From Acholoe squamosa (lineage: Eukaryota; Annelida; Polychaeta; Phyllodocida; Polynoidae), in NCBI GenBank assembly GCA_949317995.1, contig OX439043.1, positions 42,599,560-42,663,559 on the forward strand: a DNA stretch of 64,000 bases, read 5' to 3'. Made by a program: the position numbers and the translations under genes. Shown here one piece after another: positions 41,571-53,935 of this stretch. The first letter of the stretch is position 1. Every line of letters begins with the position of its first letter. Under the pieces are notes generated by a model that had not been told where the DNA came from, did no database searches, and saw only the letters and a list, made by a program, of their open reading frames with translations.

Positions 41571-43479
41571 AGGAATCTGACCTTGATCTCAAAAATCACT
41601 GATTTAATCTCTTAATCCGGTCATAAATAGGCTGACGACATTTTAAAATGACCAAGGAGCAAATGAGATTTTAAAGGGTAACACATCTTTAGAAGGCACT
41701 TTTAGAAAGCCGATCCTTTGCAGTGATTACAAGTCAAAATGACAATTGTCTTAAGTGGCTGAGATAATTTTGTCAGCATTGATGATATTGATTGTAACAA
41801 CAGCTCTCAACATTCAATTCTATGATTTCATTACTCAACCACTCAGAAGAATAAGTACGGTAAACGGTGTTATCTTTGAAGTAATCCCTTAGTTATATTG
41901 CTAACGACCAGCTGAATATCCACGAGAATGAATTCTTACTTTTGGGCTGAGAATACGCATACCTGCTAGCCCTCTTTATTTAATTTAGCAATAGAGTATT
42001 CTCGTACTAGTTTCTTCTCACTGCATGTGATTAAGGGATCTCTGTTTTCGTCTATTAGCATACTGAAGGCTTCGGGCATGGACACATCGTAAGAAATCTA
42101 ATAAAACATACCTAACATCTTGTCTATCAAGGAGGGATGCATGGGTTAACCACCTTAAAAACGCTACAAGCTACTACACTGTCCAGACATATTCCTAGAC
42201 TGCCTGTCCTAGCAGGGCCGAGCCGCACATCTGCCCTGTCACCAGCTATTTACACTGTCACCTCATATACAGGCCTGTCAACTGTCAATAGGTCTTTGTG
42301 ATATTGATGGGCAAGTGTCAACACTCTTCTTCATAAATGTATAATGTTATCCTATACAGACTGCAGTGCCCAGCCCCCTGTCCAGCCCTTCTCATCCTGT
42401 CGATTTTATACACTGCGAATTCATTCTTAACGGATTACGCAATACTCATGAATTTTGAATAGCACACTTTTGTTTTGACTGATTGGAACGATATATGTTT
42501 ACGGAAAAAAAGTGATAGGGAAAAGAATTCTAAAAGGACATAATTTGGTTTATGCCTACCTAGAATTTAACACATGTTTAGTCATTTAGATTATGGACAG
42601 AATTTCGAGCAAAATTGATACTCTTTTGTATCAACGGCCATGGAATCCATCGATTATAAATTAGTAAGAACCTTTCACTTTCGTTAGTAAATTCCATCGA
42701 TTCCTGTTCCATTCACCTTTATTAGACATAATAGAAATGGAAATGCTGTCAAACTATATATCTCTTTAATTCATAGTAAAAGTCATTAGTGCTTTCCATC
42801 CATACAATCATATGTACAGTGTATGCGATATGAGACTGAGTTATGTCTGGAACGGCAATCCCAGAGCAAGCAGGTTTCTGTATCACTCTAATATCAAGTC
42901 GAGCTTTGAGTAGTTAATAGCTACTTAGTGCCAGCGGCCTCTGTGTAGCTTCATATTCCCTGACCTTTACCCACTGCACTGCCTGTCCTGTCATAGACAC
43001 ATTGCTAAGCAGTCAAACCACAAGTCACTCCGGCAAGTTCTCTTTACCTAAGAACTCCTTCTGTTTCTATCAGTGCAATAAGGGTACTAGTTCATCAAAT
43101 GCTATGTCCCAATCATCCCGATCTACCCTCTATCAGATGGGAATTCTTGGGTATGTAGCGTCGTCTCACAACATATTAAGGGGTGCCTGGGGTAATGCAG
43201 CCTCACTCAGTGCACTAACTACTGGGAACGATGTGACTGCTATGTAAGTAGTGTACAACACTTAGTGGGGAGTCTCAAATCGTAGCTTTTGGGGAAAATC
43301 TAGCAGTACACTATATGGTGTCATTGTGAAGGTGTTGCTGTAACTCTAATGGCTCATCAGGTACACATATACCAGGGTATGAGAATAAGTGATAACTGCG
43401 GACTAACTAGACTGACCTCATACAGTGGTAGACGCCAATGAGTGAGTATTTTAAATGTGGTGTCTTGTATGACTGCAAC
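41571..43479. other. Gene-free stretch
   Basis: No ORF with domain character, no RNA and no clear repeat between P copies 2 and 3. Confidence 0.5.
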
Positions 43480-44236
43480 AGGTTAATCTAAAATGACCTA
43501 CCCTCAGGCCCACAGCGATGGTAGGAAAATCAGTCCTATTCATTTATGTGATGGTAGTATGTTACTTACAGGCATAAAAAAACAGCCAGCGCTATTGATT
43601 TTTTATTGGTAGTAGGCTGAGCCCTGTATAGACCTACCACAAGCAAACACACCATGCACAGTACCAGGACTATTGCAAGAGGCTCGAAATGGTGGATTGC
43701 TGAACTAGCATTAGTTTGGTACTCGCAGTATGTCCTAACATTATATTCTACAATATTGTACACATAGCTGCGGAACACTTCTTTTCACAAAAGAGCACAT
43801 CCAATCTTTCACCTTTATCCTATGAGCTATTCAGTGTGTACTGGCTCCCCCTCAGGCAGGGAGGATGAACCACATGATAGGGCATGTAACGCATGAGTGG
43901 CTTTAGAGTAGAGGAGTGGTAATAATGATATATCTCCTTCCCTTTGACTTCCTTGTAAATCACCATATATGAATGTTTTTCAGATAAATAATTCAATACA
44001 CACAGCTTGTCCTATAGCAAGCCATTATCAATTTCTTTTCCTACCACCAACCCTATGATAGCTGTGGAAAATCAATAGTGGAAAATCAACAGGACTTGCT
44101 AATTCTTTCTCATCTACCACTACCCCTGGTGGTAGGAGTGGGAAGCGAACTATATATGACAGCGTCTTAAAAAATCCACAAGAGTGGTTAACACTACCAT
44201 CACTGGGGGGCTGATGTTAGGCCGATTTGAATTATT
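43480..44236. mobile_element. P-family TIR element copy 3, about 757 bp
   Basis: The left end AGGTTAATCTAAAATGACC and right end GATTTGAATTATTTG are decayed mirrors. The interior matches copy 2 in several blocks (GGTAGGAAAAT, GGTAGGCTGAGCCCTG, GGCATGTAACGCATGAGTGG). Confidence 0.65.
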
Positions 44237-44364
44237 TGTTCAGAAATTTATCACAGTTACAATTTCACTGAATTATATGTCTGCAGCAAGTAATGCAGAT
44301 GTTAGTCCTTCATAATGTATGTTATATCACGCGAGTTGAGTACAATAAAATTTTGGACACATGT

Positions 44365-44971
44365 GTAGAGGCAAGGAGAAAGGGTGCTCCGTGCTAAAAG
44401 TCAACTTTAAAATTCAAATCACTAGCTTTACAGTGATACATAGCATGAGAAGATACTCCTGTTAGTTTTGGAGGAATGGCTTGCTAGATATGGGTAGGTG
44501 TGACCATTTCAAGAATGTTAATAAGCTCTATGTCTAATTGGTCATGAGATATATAGCTAATTAGCATAATTTATGCTAATTAGCTAAATTCGTATAAATT
44601 TTTATTCTTTTGCCCATAACTTTCGATCTAGAAATGGTATTTTCATTCTGTTTTCGCCATAGTAAACCTTGTGGGATGTTCCTTCAAATGGAATCATTGA
44701 TTTTCCTATTTAGAATGAAAATCATGTTTCCATGGCAACAGAAATCAACAAAAATGCTCATTTTGGCCCAAAAACATTCTTTTTACGTGCCAAATTTGGA
44801 ACCTTTTCACCCAAAATAGAACGTTTTATCAAAAACCATTGAATTCTCCATAAAAAAGTAACCTATGACAGTTTTAGTCATATTTTTCCTATTCTAGTCC
44901 ATAGTGGTGCCCCCTGGTGGCTAAATCTGGTACTAAATCCCGCAGTAACTGTCCTTTCTGCTTGCTGGCTC
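44365..44971 (+). mobile_element. S-family element copy 2, 607 bp
   Basis: Starts GTAGAGGCAAGGAGAAAGGG and ends CTTGCTGGCTC. Exact ACACATGT flanks it at 44357-44364 and 44972-44979. The interior has the palindrome around TAGCATAATTTATGCTA and a GCCCATAACTTTCGATCTAG block. The 69-codon ORF inside is also open in copy 1, but only because the repeats are alike. Confidence 0.8.
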
Positions 44972-45254
44972 ACACATGTGCCTATGCACCCTACATTCAA
45001 GATCAAGTTGATACAATCTAGAGAGAGAACACAACAATACAGAAATGTCACGTATTACCAAAATCAAAATATATTTTAACAATGATATTTGACCAAATAA
45101 GTTAGGATGGTACCTCAGCATGGCTAATGGTATATACCACCCCTGTGTATCATCCCTTTGACTAGAATGTTGTAAATAGAAAATCGAAAAGACAAGACAG
45201 GTAGTACTAGTAAATCTAATTCAAATATTGCACAATTCAGTAAAACGGATATGT

Positions 45255-45860
45255 GTAGAGGCAAGGAGAAAGGGGGCTCCGTGCTAAAGTCAACTTTAAA
45301 ATCCAGATCACTAGCTTTTCAGTGATATATTGCAAGAGAAAATACTCCTGTTAGTCTTAGAGGAATGGCTTGTAAATATGGGTAGTTGCGACCATTTCCT
45401 GAGTGGCAATAAGCTCTACATCTAATTGGTCATGAGATACATCTAAAATTAGCATGATTTATGCTTATTAGCTAAATTAGCATAATTTTTAAATTCTTTT
45501 GCCCATAACTTTTGATCTAGAAATGGTATTTCCGTTTTGTTTTCACCATAGTAAACCTGGTGAAACGTACCTTCAAATGAGATCATTGATTATCCTATTT
45601 AGAATGAAAATCATGTTTCCATGGCAAAAGAAATCAACAAAAATGCCTATTTAGGCCCAAAAACATTCTTTTTACATGCCTTGTTTGGAACCTTTCCACC
45701 CAAAATAGAATGTTTTATCAAAAATCATTGAATTCTCCACCAAAAAGTACCCTAAAACAGTTTTAGGCATATTTTTCCTATTCCAGCCCATAGTGATGCC
45801 CCCTGGTGGCTACAACAGGTACTAAATCCTGCAGGAACCCCCATTTCTGCTTGCTGGCTC
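45255..45860 (+). mobile_element. S-family element copy 3, 606 bp
   Basis: Same ends and orientation as copy 2, about 280 bp downstream, but more diverged. Flanks GGATATGT and ACATATGT share six of eight bases. Confidence 0.8.
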
Positions 45861-45868
45861 ACATATGT

Positions 45869-46575
45869 AGATACGGCGAGATGGTGTGTCTACCGGTATT
45901 ATAATTGCCCTTGGTGTCATATAGCGAACTATGCCTCATATTAAGTCACTTTTGATAATTGTCACAGACAAGCTTTAGTAACTATTTTGTATAGATTATT
46001 TGAATCAAAAGATAAAGATGGAAATAAAGCCATCTGGGAGGAGGTTATGCACATAACCGTCAGGAGGTTACGGGAAAGCGATCATTTATGAAAAAACTCT
46101 AGAACAGGTCTGAACCTGTGTCACTGGGATTCATTTAGCAACCCCCACACCAGTGTACAGAATGGACTTATTGTGAACCATCTATTACATAACCATTGAA
46201 GTCTTAAGAACACTTTCCAGCTAGTATATATATAGTGTCTACCATATGGAACCCTCATGCAGAAGATATAGTAGGTTCGAATCACTTCTTTGGCAAAAGG
46301 TTTTCTCTACTTGAATTTATTCTAATCTAGTAAATCCTAATGAAATTATCCTAGTACTTATTATTGTAAACAGAGTTTCCCTAGTACTGACAAAATTTAA
46401 ACCTCTCTATACTGTTTTGGACAATGTCAGCCGACAGGTATCAGTCAAGATATTTCAAACCCCAAGACACGTGCCTCAATGAGATGGCATGGATGGATTG
46501 GCGATGATTTGGTAATAAATATGGAAGATAGAAAGTTGTGTGATCAATGAAGCTTCATGAAAGACGTGAGACTGT
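45869..46575. other. Anonymous non-coding DNA
   Basis: No supported feature. A lone GGTTCGAATC near 46274 has no partner box A. Confidence 0.5.
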
Positions 46576-46578
46576 TAA

Positions 46579-46707
46579 GGGCTGCATCCACTGCCCACAT
46601 TTGGACCATCCGTCTCCCTTCACCCGTTTTTTCTCCATAGAAAACAATGATAAATAAAACAGATGAAGCCGACGGATGGTCCATCCGGCGGCAGTGGATA
46701 CGGCCCT
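46579..46707. mobile_element. MITE copy 2, 129 bp, TTA target duplication (PIF/Harbinger-like)
   Basis: Second copy of the 4303-4432 element. Ends AGGGCTGCATCCACTGC and GCAGTGGATACGGCCCT, with TTA at 46576-46578 and 46708-46710. Confidence 0.8.
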
Positions 46708-46710
46708 TTA

Positions 46711-47270
46711 GTAGGCAGAAATATTTGTTCGACATTAAATTACAAGAATTGGCCTCTGAGTGGTGCCCAGATGTATTGTAACAAATTTGTCAATGTCAGT
46801 TTAAGCTAGATTTGGAAATTTCCTTAATCTGTCTTGAGCTGGTATTATTTTGAGGCATCCTCTCCTTATATAAACATACAGGTATGTTTGTGAGATTTTA
46901 GAATAGCTCCCCAGAACCACACCACTATTGCTTCCATTGTGATGCTTCATCCGTTGGCATCCTGAATCGATTGGTTCTGTTCAAATGATGGATTAAAGAA
47001 GCCATGTACATCTAGTTGGACTTCTATCAAAGGTATAGAAGTACTACACCAATCACTGCTTAACTGGGTAGTCTCCGTTTGTCATTTGCCCTTTCACCTC
47101 ACTTTTACTATTTCCTCACCCGCACTTTCCCCAAGTAATTCCTCTTCTAGACTGTTCCGAACTTATGAATACTACTATTGAACCCGGGAGATCGATGTTT
47201 TTTTCGGAAAGTTACCCTTTCTATTATGTTGTGGCAGAAGGTGATTTGTGCCTGGAGGTTGAAGGATTGC
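46711..47270. other. Anonymous non-coding DNA
   Basis: No supported feature. Confidence 0.5.
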
Positions 47271-47530
47271 ATTTACAGGCAGGCCCCTTACTCTGTATTT
47301 ACAGGCAGGCCCCTTACTCTGTATTTACAGGCAGGCCCCTTACTCTGTATTTACAGGCAGGCCTCTTACTCTGTATTTGCAGGCAGGCCCCTTACTCTGT
47401 ATTTACAGGCAGGCCCCTTACTCTGTATTTACAGGCAGGCCTCTTACTCTGTATTTGCAGGCAGGCCCCTTACTCTGTATTTACAGGCAGGCCCCTTACT
47501 CTGTATTCACAGGCAGGCCCCTTACTCTGT
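47271..47530. repeat. Minisatellite, exactly 10 x 26 bp
   Basis: Unit ATTTACAGGCAGGCCCCTTA plus CTCTGT, with only single-base variants. Units 4-6 and 7-9 carry the same variant series, so a 78-bp higher-order unit was duplicated. Because 26 is not a multiple of three, two plus-strand frames stay open and give repetitive ORFs that are artefacts. Confidence 0.95.
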
Positions 47531-49203
47531 CGGGAGGGAGGTGATTACAGCTGGCAGATTGTGATGAGTGAGTGACTCATAGAAAGCCATGTGTCAGCAA
47601 CAATAGTCTAGCATGAAATTAAGATTTGAATATAAGAAAATATGAAATTCCACTAAATGATATCTGCCAAATTACCATACTAAAGAACAGTATCCATGCA
47701 GTATGTAAAGTGCAGTGTCAACATTATTTTGAAAAATGTGGAACGTGTCTGAGAACTGTCTACGTATTTTATAATATCCCAAGTCTATTTTAAAGGCAAT
47801 GATACAGCAATTGGCTTATTATTGACTAGATTCCAAGTCTTGAATGCATCAGTTAGAATATCACCTATTATGTAAAATTGGATTTATTAAGATCTTTCAT
47901 TTTTTAGTGAGAGGAGATCGAATTAGGCAATATAGCTACGGAGTCACAGAGAGTGCAAGCTATGCTGTGTTGTTGTCCTCACAATATTACAGACTCACTC
48001 CAAAAAGGCTCCTGAACAGGCAGCACGAAAATTCAATCAAACCTAAAAGAAGTTAAGAAGAGAGCTCCAACAGGCAGCGGCAGGTTCAGTAATCCCTTTC
48101 TCATTATTACGTCTGTGAAATTCTGGTTAGATGAAAATGAGATTTCCCAATTGGCAAGTTAGTTACCATGAAATAATATTGACAGTAGGATTTCATCAGA
48201 GTAAATGGCTGATGTCTGGATGGTCCATATTGAGGTGACATTCTGTTGGTGTGCGTCACCTGTATCATGAGAATATTAGGTTTGATGCATGGTGATGCGG
48301 TTATAACTGCTATTATTTACCAGTCACATTTTATTGCCATGGAAACGCCTTTATAAAATGGGAGAAAATTGATAAAGGCATCACATATGGTCATAAGGAT
48401 GTATGATATGTACATGTATAAAATCTTCTGCCCATTGTACCTCTTTTAACTACACAAAATGGATGTTAAATTAGCAGTAGACTCCTTAAGGCACACTATA
48501 GCTAACAGTAATAAAGCACTGTACAGACATGTAGCTTATTGCTGAGATTTATCTCGAATGATATCACGTGATGGCATTCGATGGAATATGCTCAGCTTTT
48601 CCCTTTCTCCCCCATTTCTGTCATATTGCCCTTAACGATCTTTCATGAAGAACCTCTTTAAAGTCCTGGAAAGAATCACATATACCGATAATTATAGTGG
48701 TGTAAAATATGATGTTCAAACCTTATATTAGGAACTCAAGTGCATTCCTCTGCCATCTCCGCTGCACGGTATCGCAGGGATGTTCTTCTGCCTGTATGAC
48801 ATGACTAAGACAAGGAACTAAATTACCACATAAAAAGATGCCATGGGAAATTATATCATAAGGTACAGTGAGTAAGGGAGAAAGGATTTCATCCTAACCA
48901 GAATATTAAGCAGTCTTTCTCCGACAATGTTACGACTCTGCTTTCAGGCAGCTCATGTCACTCCATTTTTATAAAATTGAAACAGAAATATACTTATAGG
49001 AAAAACAGCCTCGCATCAACTAGGGTTTCATGTATTTCGTGTATTCATGTCAGATCATAGGGTCAACGTTGGAAGTTACAGGAAGCGGTAGAGTATGACA
49101 GGTCATGGTATTCTTGACAAGCTCGTGGACACAATAATTCATATAACCAGTGCACAGCAACCTCTCTATGTGATAAGTCGTAATGCAGACATGCACTAAA
49201 ACC
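47531..49203. other. Gene-free stretch
   Basis: No supported gene, RNA or strong repeat. Confidence 0.5.
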
Positions 49204-49619
49204 AGGAGGCCATTGCGAAAAGATTGGGAATTCCATTCTAACGTTAGCTAATACACCTTCCAGTTCCCCCTTATTCTCCATACTACACTGAGAGACAAGT
49301 TCCCAACTTATACTGTAATGGAATTGACTTGCTCTGAATAAGACTGCGCTACGAAAAGATGGGGTAACTGGTTCCATGATTGGTTCCACCTGAATGCTTC
49401 TCATAGTAGTTAGGTCAGGGAATTAGAGGAGGGAACTAGCTGGGAAATGGTTCTCAATTGGAAAGCATTCATCAATTCTTGACCACTCCTAAATCACTTC
49501 TATGACCAATTACCTTCTGGCAACACAACTGGGAATTGATTTCTTGAGGTCAGTCAGTTCTGTTTTGGGAATAGCACCTCTGACATAACTAGTTCCCAAT
49601 ATTTTCGCAACAGCTTCCC
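49204..49619 (+). mobile_element. R-family copy, 416 bp, both ends present
   Basis: Starts AGGAGGCCATTGCGAAAAGA and ends TATTTTCGCAACAGC. Collinear with the copy at 9573-9980. Confidence 0.75.
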
Positions 49620-50067
49620 GGTAAAGCTAAATTATTGACTAACAGTAGGGAACGCACGGTAATGGAACCCTACAGCATCCATTTGCGTCTCTTTTTTTTC
49701 AACCATAATCAGTGATCTCCCTGTTTTATGCTTTCGTATAATGCGTTATTGGTTTTCAAAATTGGTCTGCATTATGAGTGGGAATTGTTTCTACGGGATA
49801 AATTACCACTGGAATAGGCTAAATTGGGATAATATGGCCGGGTGCTGACTTTGTTGCAATGAAAGCGGGAAGTAGAGTTGTTCCTGAAAATGGTGTAAAA
49901 ATGGTTCAGTCTGCAAGTTCCATACAATGCAAACTGCAAGGCTCATCGTTTGATATAAGATGACATTACATCACTTTGATGGATTGCATCGAATTATGAG
50001 AGCATTCCAAATAATGATACGTAACCAATATGTGGGCTCATATTCTTTAATTGTGACTAAGATAATA
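49620..50067. other. Anonymous non-coding DNA
   Basis: No supported feature. Confidence 0.5.
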
Positions 50068-51682
50068 CCCAGCAAATTGTTGTGACTCCTCGTCAACCTG
50101 TGTGAAGTGGCTCACACATGTCGCTAGATGGAACACGACGTCGCTATAGCACAAGATCACCAGGAATAGCAATGGTGGTGATCACATGGCCTCACCTCAG
50201 ATGGCGAGGATGGTGATCACTCAGACTCACCAGGGATGGCGACGCGGGTGATCACTCACCTCGCTAGATGAAACACGCACCTCGTCATAGCACATGTTCA
50301 CCAGGGATGGCGAGGATCATGATCACTCATCCTCACCAGGGATGGCGACATGAGTGATCACTCATCCTCACCAGGGATGGCGACATGAGTGATCACTCAC
50401 TTCGCTAGATGAGACGCACACCTCGTCATAATGCACATTCACCACGGATGGCAAGGATTGTGATCAGTCACCTCGCTAGATAAAACGCGTACCTCGTGAT
50501 AGCACAGGTTCACCACAGATGGTGAGGATCTTGATCACCCACACTCACCAGGGATGGCGACACGAGTGATCACTCACCTCGCTAGATGAAACGCACACCA
50601 TGCCATAGTGCATGTTCACCACGGCTGGCGAGGATCGTGATGACTCACACTCACCAGGGATGGCAAGGCGGTTGATCACTCACCTCGCTAGATGAAACGC
50701 GCACCACATCATAGCGCAGGTTCACCATGGATGGCGAGAGTGGTGATCACTCAGACTCACCAGTGATGGCGACGCTGGTGGTATTGCCATATGTATCTTC
50801 CCTCTAACCACAGACAAGGTGTTCATGTTGATATTTCCCTATGTATTTTTCCTGTAACCAGAGAAAAGGTGTTTTAGAGATACCTCTATCTAAATTCAAT
50901 TGATATTCTCTCTATATAATCTTGTTTGATTCAACTCTGAAGTATTACATGGAAATCAGTGTGAAACAAAGCACATTTGATACGTATGGGACTTATACTT
51001 CATGCCCACACTTCCTAGATAGGCTACATGTGGAACAGTGGTGCTGTCTCAACACCTTTGGCAATGGTGGTGATAAGTTGCCACTGTGAGTGAGAGTGAG
51101 TGACAGATGATGCAATCCTCAGAGAGCATTGACTTGGAGTGACACAAATTCACGCATTGAGTGAGACAAAGGCTGGGAATGGTGGTGATAAGTTGCCATT
51201 CTTAGTGAGAGTGAGTGACAGATGATGCAATCCTTAGAGAGCATTGACATGGAGTGACACAAGTTCACGCATTGAGTGAGACCAATGTTGGCAATGGTAG
51301 TGATAAGTCGCCATTATGTGTGAGAGTTGATGCCAGTGGCACGGGAGTGGTACATAATCACACAGTGAGTCAGATCCATGTTGGCGATGCTTGTGATAAG
51401 CCGCCATTCTGAGTGAGAGTTGACAGGCAGTGGCACATACTCACGCAGTGAGTTAGATCCATGTTGGCGATGGTGGTGATAAGTCACCATGCTTTGTGAG
51501 GGATGACAAGGGGTGGCACATACTCACGCAGTGAGTGAGATCATGTTGGTGACTGTTGTGATAAATTGCCATGCCATGTGAGACTGACACACAGTGGCGA
51601 AAGATGACGCAGTGAGTTATCACTCAGAAAGGAGTCACCATTGATGACCAATCATGGCGACAGATAACGACAATTTGCTGGG
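50068..51682. mobile_element. 1.6-kb TIR element with internal tandem repeats, TA-flanked
   Basis: The left end CCCAGCAAATTGTTGTGAC mirrors the right end ACAATTTGCTGGG, with TA at 50066-50067 and 51683-51684. The left interior (about 50.1-50.79 kb) repeats CACCAGGGATGGCGA and GTGATCACTCACCTCGCTAG. The right interior (about 51.05-51.65 kb) has five or six units with GGTGGTGATAAGTCGCCAT and GAGTGAGAGT. Non-coding. Confidence 0.75.
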
Positions 51683-51684
51683 TA

Positions 51685-52724
51685 TGATTTAAGAAAATGA
51701 AATTTTGTAAGCACTTTAAGTAATAGAATAGAGTATTATGTTACAACCAATTTCCTAAAACTCAGGATAAAAAGCCTCATATTCTATACATGCTTCATGC
51801 TAGATTGTGAGTGTATCGTATTCAGCCATCCCTGGTTTGAACTGCTTGACTGAATTTATTGATCCTATAAGTCAGCTAAAGGTAAACAACGTATCATGCA
51901 CCATCGCACAGTTTCCTTTGGTAAAAGGAGTAGTGTGACTGCAGAAGCGGCTGAAATGTGAAATGTGGAGGGTCTCTCATGACAGCAGCCAGCCAGTCAA
52001 ATGCCAAGCAAGAGTAGGATAGCTGGAAAATACCGGGCAATCATTGAAATTCAGTTCTCTGATATTTACAAACTCTATATTATATGATAGCTTTCTAAAT
52101 TCATAGCGTAAAGAATGACGGGAACAAAGTTGACCTGTCAAGCCGTGTATGTATAGGGGATCACAATGGAGGCAGCGTCCCCTCTGCATCATTATTTTGA
52201 CATGTTTTTTAATGTAACATATAAAAAGGTATCAGAACTATAACGCAATACCTTTTAAATGCACCCCTTCCCTCCAGAGCCCTATCTCTTACAAGTGTCG
52301 CTTTCTGCAGAACAGGTGGTTGCCATGGATACTGAGATTCAGAATGCATGCTTTTGTGACTTTGTTTCACCTCGATCAGCAGTTCTCTGCTTTTCTGTAA
52401 TGCTTTTTATCGGAAGTAGCACAATGCGAATGAGGATTATTTCCTCTCTCTGAATCACAAAAGGCATGACAGATTGGGTGGGTATTGATGACATTGCCAA
52501 GAACATTGAACGTTTTAAAGTATGTTCTGTTATCGCTCAGACTTGTCAAAATCATGTGGAGAAGCAGTCAAAGGAATCGCTGGAAATTGTAGAAGTCGAT
52601 ACATATGCACAATGCCAATTAAGGAAGAGACACAAAAAGCCTATTTTATTCTTTTATCATTGTCGTCATTGGAGAGACAATATACACATTGCACAGTTCA
52701 ACCAAATATACTAAACTATGAATA

Positions 52725-52727
<3 letters not shown>
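51685..52727. other. Anonymous non-coding DNA
   Basis: Short ORFs only, with no domain character. Confidence 0.5.

Positions 52728-52730
<3 letters not shown>

Positions 52731-52779
<49 letters not shown>
52731..52779. repeat. (TA)n microsatellite
   Basis: About 24 TA units. Confidence 0.95.
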
Positions 52780-52782
<3 letters not shown>

Positions 52783-53065
52783 TGGGCATTTTCTTTAGAG
52801 ATCTAGTTGGAATAATCTACCTAGTCCAGGAGGCTATTTCAAACTATAAACATTTTTTAATAACCTCTAGTTCCACGTGCTCTATAAAGATTACATCCCC
52901 ACGTGAATCAAATGGGATTTCACAACTATCCTATTAAAGACAACACTATTAACAAGGACCTTAGTATCATTCCGTGTTATCAATCTAAACTGGGAATTCT
53001 GACATGGTCCATTATTCTAGACATGGCAAAAATATGATATATTTGGTTCTAGACATGGCAAAAAT

Positions 53066-53066
<1 letters not shown>

Positions 53067-53107
<41 letters not shown>
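53067..53107. repeat. (ATG)n microsatellite beside a 31-bp duplication
   Basis: About 13 ATG units. The preceding TTCTAGACATGGCAAAAATA phrase occurs twice (about 53017 and 53048). Confidence 0.9.
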
Positions 53108-53603
53108 TGAAAAGGGCCCGTCGTATGTGAGATAAAGATAAGGCTTAATACATTGGGAAATCACCAAACTGCTACCTATTGATGTGACATTTAAAACTGG
53201 CACTGCTAATGTTCTCATTGTAATTGTAGCAACAGTAACAAACTGAAACCTGGAAGTAAAGGTAATTAATAGATTTATAAGGTCATGGTGAATTAGCCTG
53301 CTTGCGACTAACAGATTCATTTTCATTATTGTTTCGAGTGTTAGGGATTACAATTATAAGAGATGGTAAAGAATTTGAAAATAGGAAACCAGTTATCATG
53401 TCAAGGTGAATATTGATGCCCCATTTACAAACCACTAAGCCCTCATATTGCACCCTGGTGTTGAATAACCAGCTGGTGCCAATTCCGCACGATGACGTCG
53501 TACCTGGATTTCTTCACGCACCAGTCAGCCAAAGAGGCCCAGTGGACTATTAGGAATAAGTTAAGGGTGAAATTGTCACTAAGGCCAAGAAAAATAAAAG
53601 CTG

Positions 53604-53912
53604 TGTTTCCAGTAACATAGTTCAAATAGCTAGGGTCGGTAGGTCAGATTTTTTTTTTTTTTACATTTATATAGGAAATGTTAGGGCACAAATCAATGGA
53701 TGTATCAAATTGGTTGATTTCATTGTAAAATAATGATGTGGAAATGGCAACTATGAGGGGAAGAACACAAAAAGGATACAGTAAAAATCCTCAAAAGTAA
53801 TGAAAATTTCTTTAAAATATGAATAAAAATGAGACAAAATTCTTCAAAATCACAAAAAAAGAATGTGTTTTTTTGCCCCTGTTTTGCTAGGGTCGGTCGG
53901 GTTACTGGAAAC
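53604..53912. repeat. Short element with GTTTCCAGTAAC ends
   Basis: GTTTCCAGTAAC at 53604 is mirrored by GTTACTGGAAAC ending at 53912. GCTAGGGTCGGT appears near both ends as a direct repeat, each close to a T-run. About 309 bp, probably a small non-autonomous element. Confidence 0.4.
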
Positions 53913-53935
53913 AAACCTTTTTTTTTTATTTGGCC

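Noticed and set aside
44610-44819. 69-codon ORF nearly identical to one at 8678-8887
   Set aside because: Similarity reflects shared S-family repeat DNA. The third copy does not keep it as a coding unit, and it has no domain.
46270-46285. GGTTCGAATC as a tRNA box B
   Set aside because: No box A at suitable distance and no foldable cloverleaf.
47165-47575. Two overlapping repetitive ORFs with 26-residue periods
   Set aside because: A 26-bp minisatellite lacking stops is open in more than one frame, so the periodic protein is an artefact.
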